Below are positions 29,557 through 38,322 of a stretch of 64,000 nt of DNA, one piece after another; within the stretch, counting starts at the first letter, position 1; each line of letters starts with the position of its first letter. Source of the stretch: Arenibacter arenosicollis (GTDB lineage: Bacteria > Bacteroidota > Bacteroidia > Flavobacteriales > Flavobacteriaceae); the NCBI RefSeq assembly GCF_014397245.1, contig NZ_JACLHY010000018.1, forward strand, positions 1 through 64,000, written 5' to 3'. The notes under the pieces were generated by a model. That model did not search any database, had not been told where the DNA came from, and was given only the letters and a program-made list of their open reading frames with translations. Position numbers and translations under genes: made by a program.

Positions 29557-29579
29557 ATTGATAATTTAATAAATGAACA

Positions 29580-29882
29580 ATGTCCTTTCCAAAAAGTTAT
29601 AAGGAATTTGAAGAAACCCTTGCGCAACACTCGCCACCGCCTACTTGGTCCGGAGCTTTGAAGGCTATGTGGTTCGATGTTAAGGGAGATTGGGAGTCGT
29701 CCCATAATATTGCTCAGGACATGTATGATAACCATGGGAGCTGGATCCATGCTTATTTGCATAGAAAAGAAGGGGATAAATATAATGCGGGTTATTGGTA
29801 TAGAATGGCAGGGAAAACATTTCCTAGCATGAACTTGGAGGATGAACAACGGCAATTGGTGGAGTATTTTTTAGCGGAATAG
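29580..29882 (+). CDS. Small conserved protein of unknown function
   Basis: The 100-residue cytoplasmic protein has a striking Trp/His-rich core: PPPTWSGALKAMWFDVKGDW, then HAYLHRKEGDKYNAGYWYRMAG. I recall this pattern from small proteins in many unrelated bacteria, but no function is known to me. It is the third gene of the GntP-FAH cluster (23-bp gap) and is followed by a strong terminator, so it is likely co-expressed with sugar-acid uptake. Confidence 0.75.
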   Translation: MSFPKSYKEFEETLAQHSPPPTWSGALKAMWFDVKGDWESSHNIAQDMYDNHGSWIHAYLHRKEGDKYNAGYWYRMAGKTFPSMNLEDEQRQLVEYFLAE

Positions 29883-29937
29883 CACTATCAACGATTGTTT
29901 CGGGCTAAAAGTTTAGTCGTTATTAATTAAATGAAAA

Positions 29938-29962
29938 AGGCCGTGAAATAGTTTCACGGCCT
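29938..29962 (+). terminator. Terminator of the GntP-FAH cluster
   Basis: An 11-bp perfect stem (AGGCCGTGAAA / TTTCACGGCCT) with a TAG loop is followed by GTTTTG. It lies between converging transcription units and may serve both. Confidence 0.85.
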
Positions 29963-30042
29963 GTTTTGTAATAAAAGTTTTTTATCCCCAACATGGTTTT
30001 TCTCCTTTATTTCCAAGGTATGCAAACAATGGGGAGTTGTGA

Positions 30043-30819
30043 TCAATAATCAGAATATTCTGTAGGATAGAAAAAGCGGGTGACGTTTTTGGAAACGTTG
30101 TTTTGGTACCTTGGGTCCGCTTTTAATTTATTCCATACGGGTGAATCGGAAAATGATTTCCAATGGGCATCCCTACTGGCCTGATTTTCGAAGGTGGTCA
30201 TATACATGAGGTTGGGCATATTGGCCCCTGAAAGTACTTCTCCATAGAAAACGGCATTAAAGCCTAAATTGTCGAAAAGTGTAACCTCACCACCTTTGTT
30301 GAACATTTCTACTTTGTTGATATACTTGGCTTCAGTCGCCGATTCATAGCTTCTTAATTCATAAATACGGTCTTTACGGGGTCCACTTAAAGGTGAAGGC
30401 TTCATCTTGGGCATATCTACAAATGCCTTTAAAAGGACAGATTCAACCCTGCTGAAAGGAGGGTTTTTATAGGGTGCATCCAAAAAATCCTTGGCAGATG
30501 CCATATAAACTTTGTCCTTTTGGAGTTTGGCCTCCAATGTTTCCAACTCGGAAATACCTTTCATTGGGATTAACACCTTAATACTTCTTGGATTTAAAGA
30601 GTCGATGGTCCTTGGTTTAAAAACGCCAACTTTTTTTATATTCAGTTTTTTAAGCGCTGGCAATAAGGCTTCGCTCAGGTATTTGTCGGTACTTTTTTCC
30701 TGTTCTTCGGTGTCCAAGAGGTAGGTTTTAAGTTGGTAATATTCACGTTGCTGGGCTTGTCCCCAAGTGCTGACAGTGAATAAAAACAAAAGAAAAGGAA
30801 GATATAAGGCTTTGTGCAT
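30043..30819 (-). CDS. Exported NIPSNAP family protein
   Basis: The mature protein has two NIPSNAP-type ferredoxin-like repeats: REYYQLKTYLLDTEEQ at the start and RIYELRSYESATEAKYINKVEMF near the middle, each ending with aromatic and charged residues. ATG 30819 is chosen because it begins a clear signal peptide (MHKALYLPFLLFLFTVSTWG) of a 258-residue precursor. An ATG at 30891 would add 24 residues before it; that ATG overlaps the GNAT stop (ATGA), which could be translational coupling or chance. Function unknown; probably periplasmic. Confidence 0.8.
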   Translation of the reverse strand: MHKALYLPFLLFLFTVSTWGQAQQREYYQLKTYLLDTEEQEKSTDKYLSEALLPALKKLNIKKVGVFKPRTIDSLNPRSIKVLIPMKGISELETLEAKLQKDKVYMASAKDFLDAPYKNPPFSRVESVLLKAFVDMPKMKPSPLSGPRKDRIYELRSYESATEAKYINKVEMFNKGGEVTLFDNLGFNAVFYGEVLSGANMPNLMYMTTFENQASRDAHWKSFSDSPVWNKLKADPRYQNNVSKNVTRFFYPTEYSDY

Positions 30820-30887
30820 TATGTTTGGATTAGGATTAATAATTGATTTTATAAGTGATTGGTAAGGTAGTGTTTTTGATAATAATG

Positions 30888-31337
30888 TCATAGTTTTTTA
30901 ATAAAGCAAACACTATTGGACATTCCTTTGTATTGTCCGTAATTGGGAATAGAGAGATAACCATTTTTTTTATAGAGTGCAATTGCCTCTGGCTGTCTAA
31001 GTCCTGTTTCCAAAATACAGGAACTATAATTCTTTTCCGCCGCCCATTTTTCCAACTCCTTTAAAATCATTGAAGCAATTCCCTTTCCGCATTCGTTTGG
31101 GGCTACAAACATTCTTTTTATCTCCATGGTAGTGGAATTGTGTTCCTTTATTGCACCACAACCTACCGGTTTATTTTTCCAATAAGCCAAAACTACATAG
31201 GGTAGGTTTACAATGCCATTAAATTGGGCATAGAAGTCATGGTCATCCCCATCCCGAAGCTTCAAATCGGCATCGAGTAATTTAACCAGGGCTATAAAAT
31301 CCAAATTTTTGGAAGTGCTTCTTTTTATGGTAACCAT
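30888..31337 (-). CDS. GNAT family N-acetyltransferase
   Basis: The 149-residue GNAT protein has MKIKRMF-like beta strands (MEIKRMFVAPNECGKGIASMIL, the acetyl-CoA loop at about 82-95) and SCILETGLRQPEAIALYKKNGY near the end. The acceptor is unknown. It follows the YdeP oxidoreductase by 58 bp on the same strand and may be part of its transcript. Confidence 0.87.
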   Translation of the reverse strand: MVTIKRSTSKNLDFIALVKLLDADLKLRDGDDHDFYAQFNGIVNLPYVVLAYWKNKPVGCGAIKEHNSTTMEIKRMFVAPNECGKGIASMILKELEKWAAEKNYSSCILETGLRQPEAIALYKKNGYLSIPNYGQYKGMSNSVCFIKKL

Positions 31338-31395
31338 AATAATATGATTTTCTTTTAGTATGGCTCAATAGGCCTGGACTTTGATTCTTGAAAGT

Positions 31396-33705
31396 CTAGG
31401 CGGCATGTTTTTTAACTTTAATAACCACAGATTTGGAAGTAGGAGTATTGCTTTGGTCGGCCGTACTGCTTAAAGGAACCAGAACATTGGCCTCAGGAAA
31501 GTAGGTTGCACAGCATTGTTGAGGGATATCGTAAGGCAAAGCAATGAACTTTTGGGCTACCCTTTTCTTATTGTCGTGATAATTAAAGAGGTCTACCAAA
31601 TCCCGTTCGTTAAGTTGATGCTCTTCCATATCTTTGGGATTCATCAATATAATCCTTCGTTCATTAAAAATACCTCTATAACGATCATTTAGCCCATAAA
31701 TGGTGGTGTTAAACTGATCATGGCTACGTATGGTCATCATTAAAAGGTCATCCGATTGCAAAATAACGGCATCAGTATTGGATATACTGAAATTGGCCTT
31801 TCCGGTCGTGGTATTATAGGAATTGTCCCGTGCCCCGTTAGGTAAATAAAAGCCGGAAGGCTGTCTCACCCTTTGGTTGTAGTTCTCAAATCCTGGAATA
31901 CATTTTTGGATACTGTCCCTGATGTGGTCGTAATGCTGCAGATATTTCCCCCAGTCCACTTTGGAGTTTTTCAAGGTGGCCATGGCCAAATGGCAAACAA
32001 TGTCAGGTTCACTTAGCAATTGGGCGGATATGGGTTTTAGACTTCCTTTGGAGCTATGTACAACTCCCATAGAATTTTCTACACTCACAAATTGTAATTC
32101 CCCATCAATAATATCTTTATCCGTCCTTCCCAAACAGGGTAGGATGATGGCTTCCCTTCCATGGATAAGATGACTGCGGTTGAGTTTGGTAGATACCTGA
32201 ACGGTAAGGTCACATTTCTGAAGAGCTTCTGCCGTATATAAGGTATCTGGGGTGGCCGATAAAAAATTACCTCCCATTGCAAAAAAGACGCTGGCATTGC
32301 CGGAATGCATGGCTTTAATACCTTCTACAGTGTCAAATCCATGTTTACGGGGTGGCTTAAATTGGAATACTTTTTCAAGGCTGTCCAGCAATGATTTTGG
32401 AGGCTTTTCGTAAATTCCCATGGTTCGGTCTCCCTGGACATTACTGTGGCCACGAACAGGACAGGTGCCGGCACCAGGTTTTCCTATGCTTCCCTTTAAC
32501 AGCAAAAGGTTGACAATTTCTTTTATCGTGTTTACGGAATTTTTGTGTTGTGTAAGCCCCATGGCCCAACAGGCAATAATTTTGTTTTTGGCACTTAGGA
32601 TGCGGGCAACAGTTTCTAAGGTTTCAAGGGGTATTCCGGATTCGGCTACAAGTTTATTTATATCAAGGGTTCTTATGTGGGTCAGGTAATTTTCAAATCC
32701 CTGGGTTTTTTCATTAATAAAGGAAATGTCAAAAACAGTACCTGGACGCTTGTCTTCTTCAACTAGCATAAGTTTTACCAATGCCTGAAGAAGTGCCATA
32801 TCCCCATTTATTTTTACTTGGAGATATATATCGGTTAATTTGGTTTTTATCCCCAATGCTCCCTTTATTTCTTGGGGATTGTTAAAGTTAAGGAGACCGG
32901 TCTCAATAATCGGGTTTATGGAAATAATAGTGGCGCCATTTTCTTTAGCCTTTTTAAGGGCGCTAAGCATTCTGGGGTGATTGGTTCCAGGGTTTTGGCC
33001 AAGGATAAGTATAACTTCGGTGTTGTAAAAATCTTCTAGTTTTACCGAGCCCTTGCCTATACCGAGGGTGTCCGTAAGAGCCACCCCACTACTTTCGTGG
33101 CACATATTGCTACAGTCCGGCATATTATTGGTGCCGTATTCCCTAACAAAAAGTTGGTATAGGAAAGCGGCCTCGTTACTAGTTCTACCCGAGGTGTAAA
33201 ATATAGCCTCGTCAGGACTATTTAAGTTATTGAGGTGCTCTGCTATTTTTTTAAAAGCCCTTTTCCATGTTATTTCCTGATAAAAGTCGGACCCTTCGGG
33301 CAGGAACATGGGCTGTGCCAACCTCCCTTTTTTGCCTATTTCGTAATCGGAAAGCATGGAAAGTTGGGAAACACTATTTTCTTTAAAAAATTTGGCGTCC
33401 AATTTTTTGGTAGTGGCCTCTTCGGCAATGGCCTTTGCGCCATTTTCGCAATATTCTGCTATAGAGCTTCGCTCATCGTCCGGGTCTGGCCAAGCACAGC
33501 CTGGACAGTCAATTCCGCCTTTTTGGTTGAGGTTGGCAAGTGCTTTTAACCCACGGCCGAGTCCCATTTCTCCAAAAACATGTTTGGCTGAAGAAATAAC
33601 TGCTGGAATACCGGCAGCCACTTTTTTGGGTTCCGTGGTTTTTAGACCTGTTAATTTTGCAGGAGCTGTTGGACTTGGACTAGGTTTTTCTGATTTTTTG
33701 GCCAT
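31396..33705 (-). CDS. FdhF/YdeP family molybdopterin oxidoreductase
   Basis: The 769-residue protein is a formate-dehydrogenase-like molybdenum enzyme of the YdeP branch. The N-terminal cysteines Cys67, Cys70 and Cys86 (DCPGCAWPDPDD, AEYCENG) could hold an iron-sulfur cluster. The probable molybdenum ligand is Cys202 in NMCHESSG, so it is not a selenoprotein. The molybdopterin dinucleotide-binding domain is at the C-terminus (MMTIRSHDQFNTTIYGLNDRYRG). The YdeP reaction is not established; in E. coli it is linked to acid resistance. There is no Tat signal, so it should be cytoplasmic. Its start overlaps the DUF7009 stop by 1 bp and fdhD is just upstream. Confidence 0.92.
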   Translation of the reverse strand: MAKKSEKPSPSPTAPAKLTGLKTTEPKKVAAGIPAVISSAKHVFGEMGLGRGLKALANLNQKGGIDCPGCAWPDPDDERSSIAEYCENGAKAIAEEATTKKLDAKFFKENSVSQLSMLSDYEIGKKGRLAQPMFLPEGSDFYQEITWKRAFKKIAEHLNNLNSPDEAIFYTSGRTSNEAAFLYQLFVREYGTNNMPDCSNMCHESSGVALTDTLGIGKGSVKLEDFYNTEVILILGQNPGTNHPRMLSALKKAKENGATIISINPIIETGLLNFNNPQEIKGALGIKTKLTDIYLQVKINGDMALLQALVKLMLVEEDKRPGTVFDISFINEKTQGFENYLTHIRTLDINKLVAESGIPLETLETVARILSAKNKIIACWAMGLTQHKNSVNTIKEIVNLLLLKGSIGKPGAGTCPVRGHSNVQGDRTMGIYEKPPKSLLDSLEKVFQFKPPRKHGFDTVEGIKAMHSGNASVFFAMGGNFLSATPDTLYTAEALQKCDLTVQVSTKLNRSHLIHGREAIILPCLGRTDKDIIDGELQFVSVENSMGVVHSSKGSLKPISAQLLSEPDIVCHLAMATLKNSKVDWGKYLQHYDHIRDSIQKCIPGFENYNQRVRQPSGFYLPNGARDNSYNTTTGKANFSISNTDAVILQSDDLLMMTIRSHDQFNTTIYGLNDRYRGIFNERRIILMNPKDMEEHQLNERDLVDLFNYHDNKKRVAQKFIALPYDIPQQCCATYFPEANVLVPLSSTADQSNTPTSKSVVIKVKKHAA

Positions 33706-34079
33706 TATTTTTCGGTTGTTGCCTCGGGATTGGGGTAATTATCCGATTGATCTTCAACACGCTCATCCAAACAAACAAAATCTTTTTCCAATAGAAGGCG
33801 TAAAGTTTGTCCATTGTCCAAGATCATATCATTCGAATATCCTACTCGATCTATATCCGGCCATTTTTCACTTTCAAGTTTGGGAAGAAATAAGGTTATG
33901 GTATCTTCTTGAAAATCCGCTTCTAGGGCATTTATCCCCTCTTTGGCCATTACTCGATAGCCAAAGTTTTTTCCATTAAATGCCGTGTGCTCTTCAAAGG
34001 AACCTTTTACCTGTAGTGCAGTTACTTCGGAACGGGTGAGTCTGTAGCGTATGGAATTTCCTTGTATCCTAATTTTCAT
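33705..34079 (-). CDS. DUF7009-like protein, unknown function
   Basis: The 124-residue cytoplasmic protein begins MKIRIQGNSIRYRLTRSEV and ends with an acidic, low-complexity tail. I assign it to DUF7009 from memory of the pattern. It has no cysteines apart from one (FVCLDERVED), so it is not an obvious iron-sulfur partner. The position between fdhD and the YdeP oxidoreductase, with a 1-bp overlap with the latter, suggests it helps to mature, bind or regulate that enzyme. Confidence 0.65.
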   Translation of the reverse strand: MKIRIQGNSIRYRLTRSEVTALQVKGSFEEHTAFNGKNFGYRVMAKEGINALEADFQEDTITLFLPKLESEKWPDIDRVGYSNDMILDNGQTLRLLLEKDFVCLDERVEDQSDNYPNPEATTEK

Positions 34080-34147
34080 TCAATCCAAATTTTATATCTG
34101 AGTATATAAAGTTATGGATTACACAATCAGCTTCAAAGTTTAGGCAC

Positions 34148-34981
34148 CTATATTTTAATACGGTTTGCTCCGGTATAGATGTTGTAACGGGTTTCACTTA
34201 GAAAGCCTATTAGGGTAATATCATGATCCAAAGCCAATTCCACGGCCAAGCTGGATGGTGCTCCCACTGCCATAATAAAATGAATTCCAGCCATGGCAGC
34301 CTTTTGTATCAATTCGAAGCTAGCGCGACCACTTAGAAATAATAGATGTCGATTCAAGGGCAATTGCTCTTGTTGAAGACTATGGCCTATGAGTTTGTCC
34401 AAGGCATTATGCCTACCAACATCTTCCCGGACATTAATTAGTTGTCCTTGGGTATTGAATAGAGCTGCTGCGTGAATCCCACCCGTGTTGTTAAAAATAT
34501 TCTGTTGTTGCTGAAGAATTCCGGGAAAGGATTTAATGAGGTTTTTCTCAATTAGAAAGTCCGATGGAGAGGAGGGCAGGCGACAGACTGTTTTTAAGGC
34601 TTCAATACTAGCTTTGCCACAAACACCACAACTACTACTGGTGTAAAAATGTCTTTCCAATTTGCTGAGATCTATTTCTTCTGAATTGTTTAGTTGGACA
34701 TTTATGCTGTTTTCATCAAGAATAACCCTTGAAATTTGATGGGAGGCAATAATTATTCCCTCGGTAAAAAGAAATCCTAGGGCAAGATCCCGATCGTGGC
34801 CGGGGGTCCTCATGGTTATGGAAATACTTTTATTGGTAATGGGTGAATCTGCATTTAAAACGCTGATGCTAATTTCCAGGGGTTCTTCAACAGCTATGGC
34901 ATCCGTGTGTTCCACAAGGTCGTCTCCCAGTATTTTAATAATTTTTTTTGAGACTATAGATTTGACTTTTTCCTGAATCAT
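34148..34981 (-). CDS. fdhD: Formate dehydrogenase accessory sulfurtransferase FdhD
   Basis: The 277-residue protein transfers sulfur from a cysteine desulfurase to the molybdenum cofactor of formate-dehydrogenase-type enzymes. The sulfur-carrying CxxC is Cys118/Cys121 in TSSSCGVCGKASIEAL. Other family blocks are MRTPGHDRDLALGFLFTEGI, REDVGRHNALDKLIG and FLSGRASFELIQKAAMAGI. ATG 34981 is chosen because it begins close to the conserved region and leaves 10 bp to the preceding phosphatase gene; an upstream ATG at 35041 would lie inside that gene. It almost certainly serves the YdeP enzyme encoded downstream. Confidence 0.95.
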   Translation of the reverse strand: MIQEKVKSIVSKKIIKILGDDLVEHTDAIAVEEPLEISISVLNADSPITNKSISITMRTPGHDRDLALGFLFTEGIIIASHQISRVILDENSINVQLNNSEEIDLSKLERHFYTSSSCGVCGKASIEALKTVCRLPSSPSDFLIEKNLIKSFPGILQQQQNIFNNTGGIHAAALFNTQGQLINVREDVGRHNALDKLIGHSLQQEQLPLNRHLLFLSGRASFELIQKAAMAGIHFIMAVGAPSSLAVELALDHDITLIGFLSETRYNIYTGANRIKI

Positions 34982-34991
34982 AATTTTGTGT

Positions 34992-35903
34992 TTATACCTT
35001 GATGGACACTCCCTCGGAAGCACTTTGCTTTCCATCGTCAAAATAAAAATCGATTCGGCCTAAATTAATGCCAAAACAACCTACCTGGTTTACCAGCATT
35101 TGTTGGTTTTTTCTATTGTTTGTTATTGTTGGTCGATCTAAAAAGGTATGTGTATGGCCACCAATAATCAAGTCTATATTTTCTGTGCTGGCGGCAAGTT
35201 TTAGGTCGTCCGGTTTTAGTGGATTTTGGTATTGGTAACCTAAATGGGAAAGACAGATAATTAAATCACATTTCTCTTCTTCCTTTAATGTAAGGCTTAT
35301 TTCCTGGGCAATTTCTATAGGGTCCAAATAAACGGTTTCTTGGTATAATCTTTTGGTGACCAGACCGGCAAGTTCTATTCCCAATCCAAAAACTCCAACC
35401 TTGATTCCGTTTACATGATAAACTTTATAAGGTTTCACATGACCTTCCATTAAGGTATTGGTGAAGTCATAATTGGCTGATAAAAAATCAAATTTCGCAT
35501 AAGGAAGTTGAGCGGCAAGACCATCAAGACCATTGTCAAAATCGTGATTGCCAATGGTGGCGGCATCATATTTTAAAATGCTCATTAGTTTAAATTCTAA
35601 TTCGCCCCCATAAAAATTGAAGTAGGGAGTTCCTTGAAAAATATCTCCGGCATCGAACAAAAGTGTATTTGGATTTTCTTTTCTTATTTGATCTACCATA
35701 GTTGCTCTCCTTGCCAGACCACCCAAATTGGGATAAGCGGAATGGTTGGTTGGAAAAGGGTCTATATGGCTATGTACATCATTGGTGTGCAAGATGGTGA
35801 TATGTTTACTGGACGAATTATGGCAAGAATTCATCGATAGCCCACCTAAGCCAACAAATGCGGAGGAAGCTGCAGTCCGGGAAATAAATTTTCTACGATC
35901 CAT
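34992..35903 (-). CDS. 5'-nucleotidase catalytic (metallophosphatase) domain protein with Tat signal
   Basis: The 303-residue protein holds only the N-terminal metallophosphatase half of an UshA-type 5'-nucleotidase. Metal-site motifs are TILHTNDVHSHI, LFDAGDIFQGTPYFN, IGNHDFDNGLDG and IGGHTHTFLD. The N-terminus MDRRKFISRTAASS has the twin-arginine pattern, so it should be exported folded. The C-terminal substrate-binding half is a separate lipoprotein encoded 2 bp upstream. The two probably work together on extracellular nucleotides or nucleotide sugars. Confidence 0.9.
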   Translation of the reverse strand: MDRRKFISRTAASSAFVGLGGLSMNSCHNSSSKHITILHTNDVHSHIDPFPTNHSAYPNLGGLARRATMVDQIRKENPNTLLFDAGDIFQGTPYFNFYGGELEFKLMSILKYDAATIGNHDFDNGLDGLAAQLPYAKFDFLSANYDFTNTLMEGHVKPYKVYHVNGIKVGVFGLGIELAGLVTKRLYQETVYLDPIEIAQEISLTLKEEEKCDLIICLSHLGYQYQNPLKPDDLKLAASTENIDLIIGGHTHTFLDRPTITNNRKNQQMLVNQVGCFGINLGRIDFYFDDGKQSASEGVSIKV

Positions 35904-35905
35904 AA

Positions 35906-36670
35906 TTAATCAACTGTTATAAATCGATCATCTTCAAATGCGGTTATAGTATCCATTTTCTTAAAATAATCTACCATGGTATTTCTGATCAAGTAATCCG
36001 AATCGGTCAGTGAGATATAATCTTTAAAAAAATCCATCTTATCCCCTCCAGTCACCAAATAGTCGGATGTAGCAACAAAATAGGTCCTGTTCTCATCAAA
36101 AGGTTGTCCTTGTATGTTGACCGCTTGCAAACTTTTATTTTTATCCACAATTATTTGAATTCCTGAAATAGGATGTGCAACGGTAGACTTTATTAGGAAA
36201 GATACCATAGCTCTAATAGCTTTTCCATCCAATTCGGCGACAACTACCGAATTTTCAAAAGGCATTACCTCATAGGCAGTACGCTCTGTAATATTCCCTG
36301 CAGAAATTACAGACCGGATACTTCCAAAATTAAGAAGTACAAAATCTATTTTCTTTCCTGTTCTAGCGTTAAAAACGGGGTTTACTTCCTGCATTACAAT
36401 GTCCGACATTAAATTGCCTGCGGTAGTATTCAGTGAGCCGTCCGTTTTGGATATGGCCTTTGGGGCGAAGGCTAAAACGCTGTCCAACACCTGGTTGATC
36501 CTGTTGCGATAAGGGGCGATAAAATTTTCAATGGAATCTTTTGGAGTGGCGGAGTAATTCACTTGAACCCTTTGTCCCTCAATGTCTCTTAGTTTGGGGA
36601 CAGATTCTTTGCACGCGAGGAAGATTACACATGTTACAATTATAACAAAATGTTTGTTTTTTAAATCCAT
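35906..36670 (-). CDS. 5'-nucleotidase C-terminal domain lipoprotein
   Basis: The 254-residue precursor has a lipoprotein signal (VIIVTCVIFLACK) and then the UshA-type C-terminal substrate-binding domain. Recognisable blocks are TTAGNLMSDIV, LLNFGSIRSVISAGNITERTAYEVMPFENSVVVAELDG and YFVATSDYLVTGGDKM. Phe/Asp residues in these loops form the nucleotide pocket in the family. ATG 36670 is chosen because it starts the signal peptide; the upstream in-frame start adds seven residues. It is the first gene of the long minus-strand unit that also carries fdhD and the molybdoenzyme. Confidence 0.9.
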   Translation of the reverse strand: MDLKNKHFVIIVTCVIFLACKESVPKLRDIEGQRVQVNYSATPKDSIENFIAPYRNRINQVLDSVLAFAPKAISKTDGSLNTTAGNLMSDIVMQEVNPVFNARTGKKIDFVLLNFGSIRSVISAGNITERTAYEVMPFENSVVVAELDGKAIRAMVSFLIKSTVAHPISGIQIIVDKNKSLQAVNIQGQPFDENRTYFVATSDYLVTGGDKMDFFKDYISLTDSDYLIRNTMVDYFKKMDTITAFEDDRFITVD

Positions 36671-36741
36671 ATACTTCTTACCTTCGTGCAAATATTGCGT
36701 TGATAATATTTACATTTACATTCTTGAAAATGTAAAAATAC

Positions 36742-37278
36742 ATGTTTTTAAAAGCGCTTAAGGAAAAAATTAAATTTAGGGCCGGTAAAAAGTTTTTACA
36801 GCGGGGATTGAATGCCCCTTCGGAGGTGGTAAATCGGGAAAAAGGTATAAGTTCTGTAGGTTGTATTGTGGATTTGGATGAGTTTGAAAATGCCAATGCC
36901 TTTTATGAGTTTGTGGATGAATTTTCTTTAAGGCCAAATTCGGTAAAAATAATTGGTTACAAGAAGTATTATGATAGAAATTCTCCTTATTCAACGCCAG
37001 TTTTTTCAGATAAGGATTTGGGATGGAAGGCAAATATTGAAAACAGTTATGCCTTGGAGTTTTTAAACAGGGAATATGATTTATTGGTAAATTATTATAC
37101 AGATGAAAAATTATTATTACAATTAATGACTTTAAAGACCAGGGCAAGATTAAAAGTGGGCTTTGGTAATGTGGACAAAAATTTAAATGATTTGATATTG
37201 AATACCCCTATTAAGGATTTTCAGACCTTTAAAAAGGAATTGCGGAAATATTTAAGGGTTTTAAATGAGATTAAGTAA
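36742..37278 (+). CDS. DUF6913-like protein
   Basis: The 178-residue cytoplasmic protein is rich in Lys, Phe and Tyr and has no signal peptide or catalytic motif that I can name. It begins [19 protein letters not shown], followed by a predicted alpha/beta region ([24 protein letters not shown]). I recognise it as a Flavobacteriia family (DUF6913) usually next to dapA. Its stop overlaps the dapA ATG by 1 bp (TAATG), so the two are translated together. Function unknown. Confidence 0.7.
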   Translation: MFLKALKEKIKFRAGKKFLQRGLNAPSEVVNREKGISSVGCIVDLDEFENANAFYEFVDEFSLRPNSVKIIGYKKYYDRNSPYSTPVFSDKDLGWKANIENSYALEFLNREYDLLVNYYTDEKLLLQLMTLKTRARLKVGFGNVDKNLNDLILNTPIKDFQTFKKELRKYLRVLNEIK

Positions 37279-38168
37279 TGGAACAGTTAGTTGGCACAGG
37301 TGTTGCTTTGGTGACTCCTTTTAAGGAGGATTTTTCTATAGATACGATTGCATTGACAAAAATCGTAAATTATTGTGTGGATGGTGGAATAGATTATTTG
37401 GTTGTTCTAGGTACAACTGGAGAGTCTGTTGTGCTAACAAAAAAAGAAAAGCAACTTGTTATAGATACTATTGTTGATGCCAATGCCGGAAGGCTTCCCT
37501 TGGTATTGGGAGTAGGGGGTAATAACACGGCAGCCGTAGTGGAAGAGCTTCAAGAAACCGGTCTAAACGATTTTGCGGCAATTTTATCGGTCTCACCTTA
37601 TTATAACAGACCAACCCAAGAGGGTATTTATCAACATTTCAAAGCTATTTCCTTGGTGTCTTCCAAGCCAATTATATTGTACAATGTGCCGGGAAGGACT
37701 GGGAGCAACATGCTTCCTGAAACGGTTTTGAGGTTGGCCAACGATTTTAATAATATTATCGGTATTAAGGAGGCTTGCGGCGATATGGTTCAGATAATGC
37801 GCACCATTAAGGGTAAGCCTGCAGACTTCATGGTGATATCCGGTGATGATTTTACTGCACTTTCCACGGTATTGGCCGGTGGTTCAGGGGTAATATCTGT
37901 ATTGGGACAGGGAGTGCCTTCAGAATTTTCCCAAATGATACGTTTTGGATTGGCAGGTAACGTTAAGGAAGCCTTTAACCTGCATTACGCCCTCCAAGAT
38001 GGTATGGATTTAATTTTTAAAGAGGGAAATCCCGCCGGGATAAAGGCATTATTGGAGGCTGTTGGTTTAGGTACAGCAGTTGTTAGATTGCCATTGGTAG
38101 AGGCTACGGGAACTCTTAAAAAAACTATTAAGAGCTTTTTAAATACCTTGCTCAAGACGACTGTATAG
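37278..38168 (+). CDS. dapA: 4-hydroxy-tetrahydrodipicolinate synthase
   Basis: The 296-residue aldolase condenses pyruvate with aspartate semialdehyde in the lysine/diaminopimelate pathway. The Schiff-base lysine is Lys164 (IGIKEACGD), the catalytic tyrosine is Tyr135 ([10 protein letters not shown]) and the substrate loop is VLGTTGES. Another gene of the same pathway, dapF, is at 13624 but not linked. Coupled to the upstream DUF6913 gene. Confidence 0.97.
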   Translation: MEQLVGTGVALVTPFKEDFSIDTIALTKIVNYCVDGGIDYLVVLGTTGESVVLTKKEKQLVIDTIVDANAGRLPLVLGVGGNNTAAVVEELQETGLNDFAAILSVSPYYNRPTQEGIYQHFKAISLVSSKPIILYNVPGRTGSNMLPETVLRLANDFNNIIGIKEACGDMVQIMRTIKGKPADFMVISGDDFTALSTVLAGGSGVISVLGQGVPSEFSQMIRFGLAGNVKEAFNLHYALQDGMDLIFKEGNPAGIKALLEAVGLGTAVVRLPLVEATGTLKKTIKSFLNTLLKTTV

Positions 38169-38298
38169 TAAAATACAGTTAACTTACTTTAGGATTTTAT
38201 GCCCACAAAGTTAAAACTTGCACAAAAATGTTGTCGGTGGTAAAGCTGCGGGCTATTTTAGCGATATAAAAATGTTTTTTATATCCGTTTAGAATCCT

Positions 38299-38306
38299 TA
38301 ATTTTG
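38299..38306 (+). promoter_or_regulatory. bamD promoter -7 box TAATTTTG
   Basis: It matches TAnnTTTG and places the transcript start close to 38312. An ATG at 38311 would then be leaderless, so the ATG at 38323 is the more likely bamD start. Confidence 0.6.
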
Positions 38307-38322
38307 CAAAATGTTTTTAAAA

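Noticed and set aside
29880-30042. Extra small gene after the GntP cluster
   Set aside because: The stretch holds only a terminator and no start codon with a plausible reading frame.
31396-33705. Selenocysteine-containing formate dehydrogenase
   Set aside because: The metal-ligand position is an ordinary Cys codon (NMCHESSG) and there is no in-frame TGA.
34992-36670. Frameshifted 5'-nucleotidase pseudogene
   Set aside because: Both halves have complete domains and their own export signals, and the order of the halves is reversed, so a frameshift cannot explain it.
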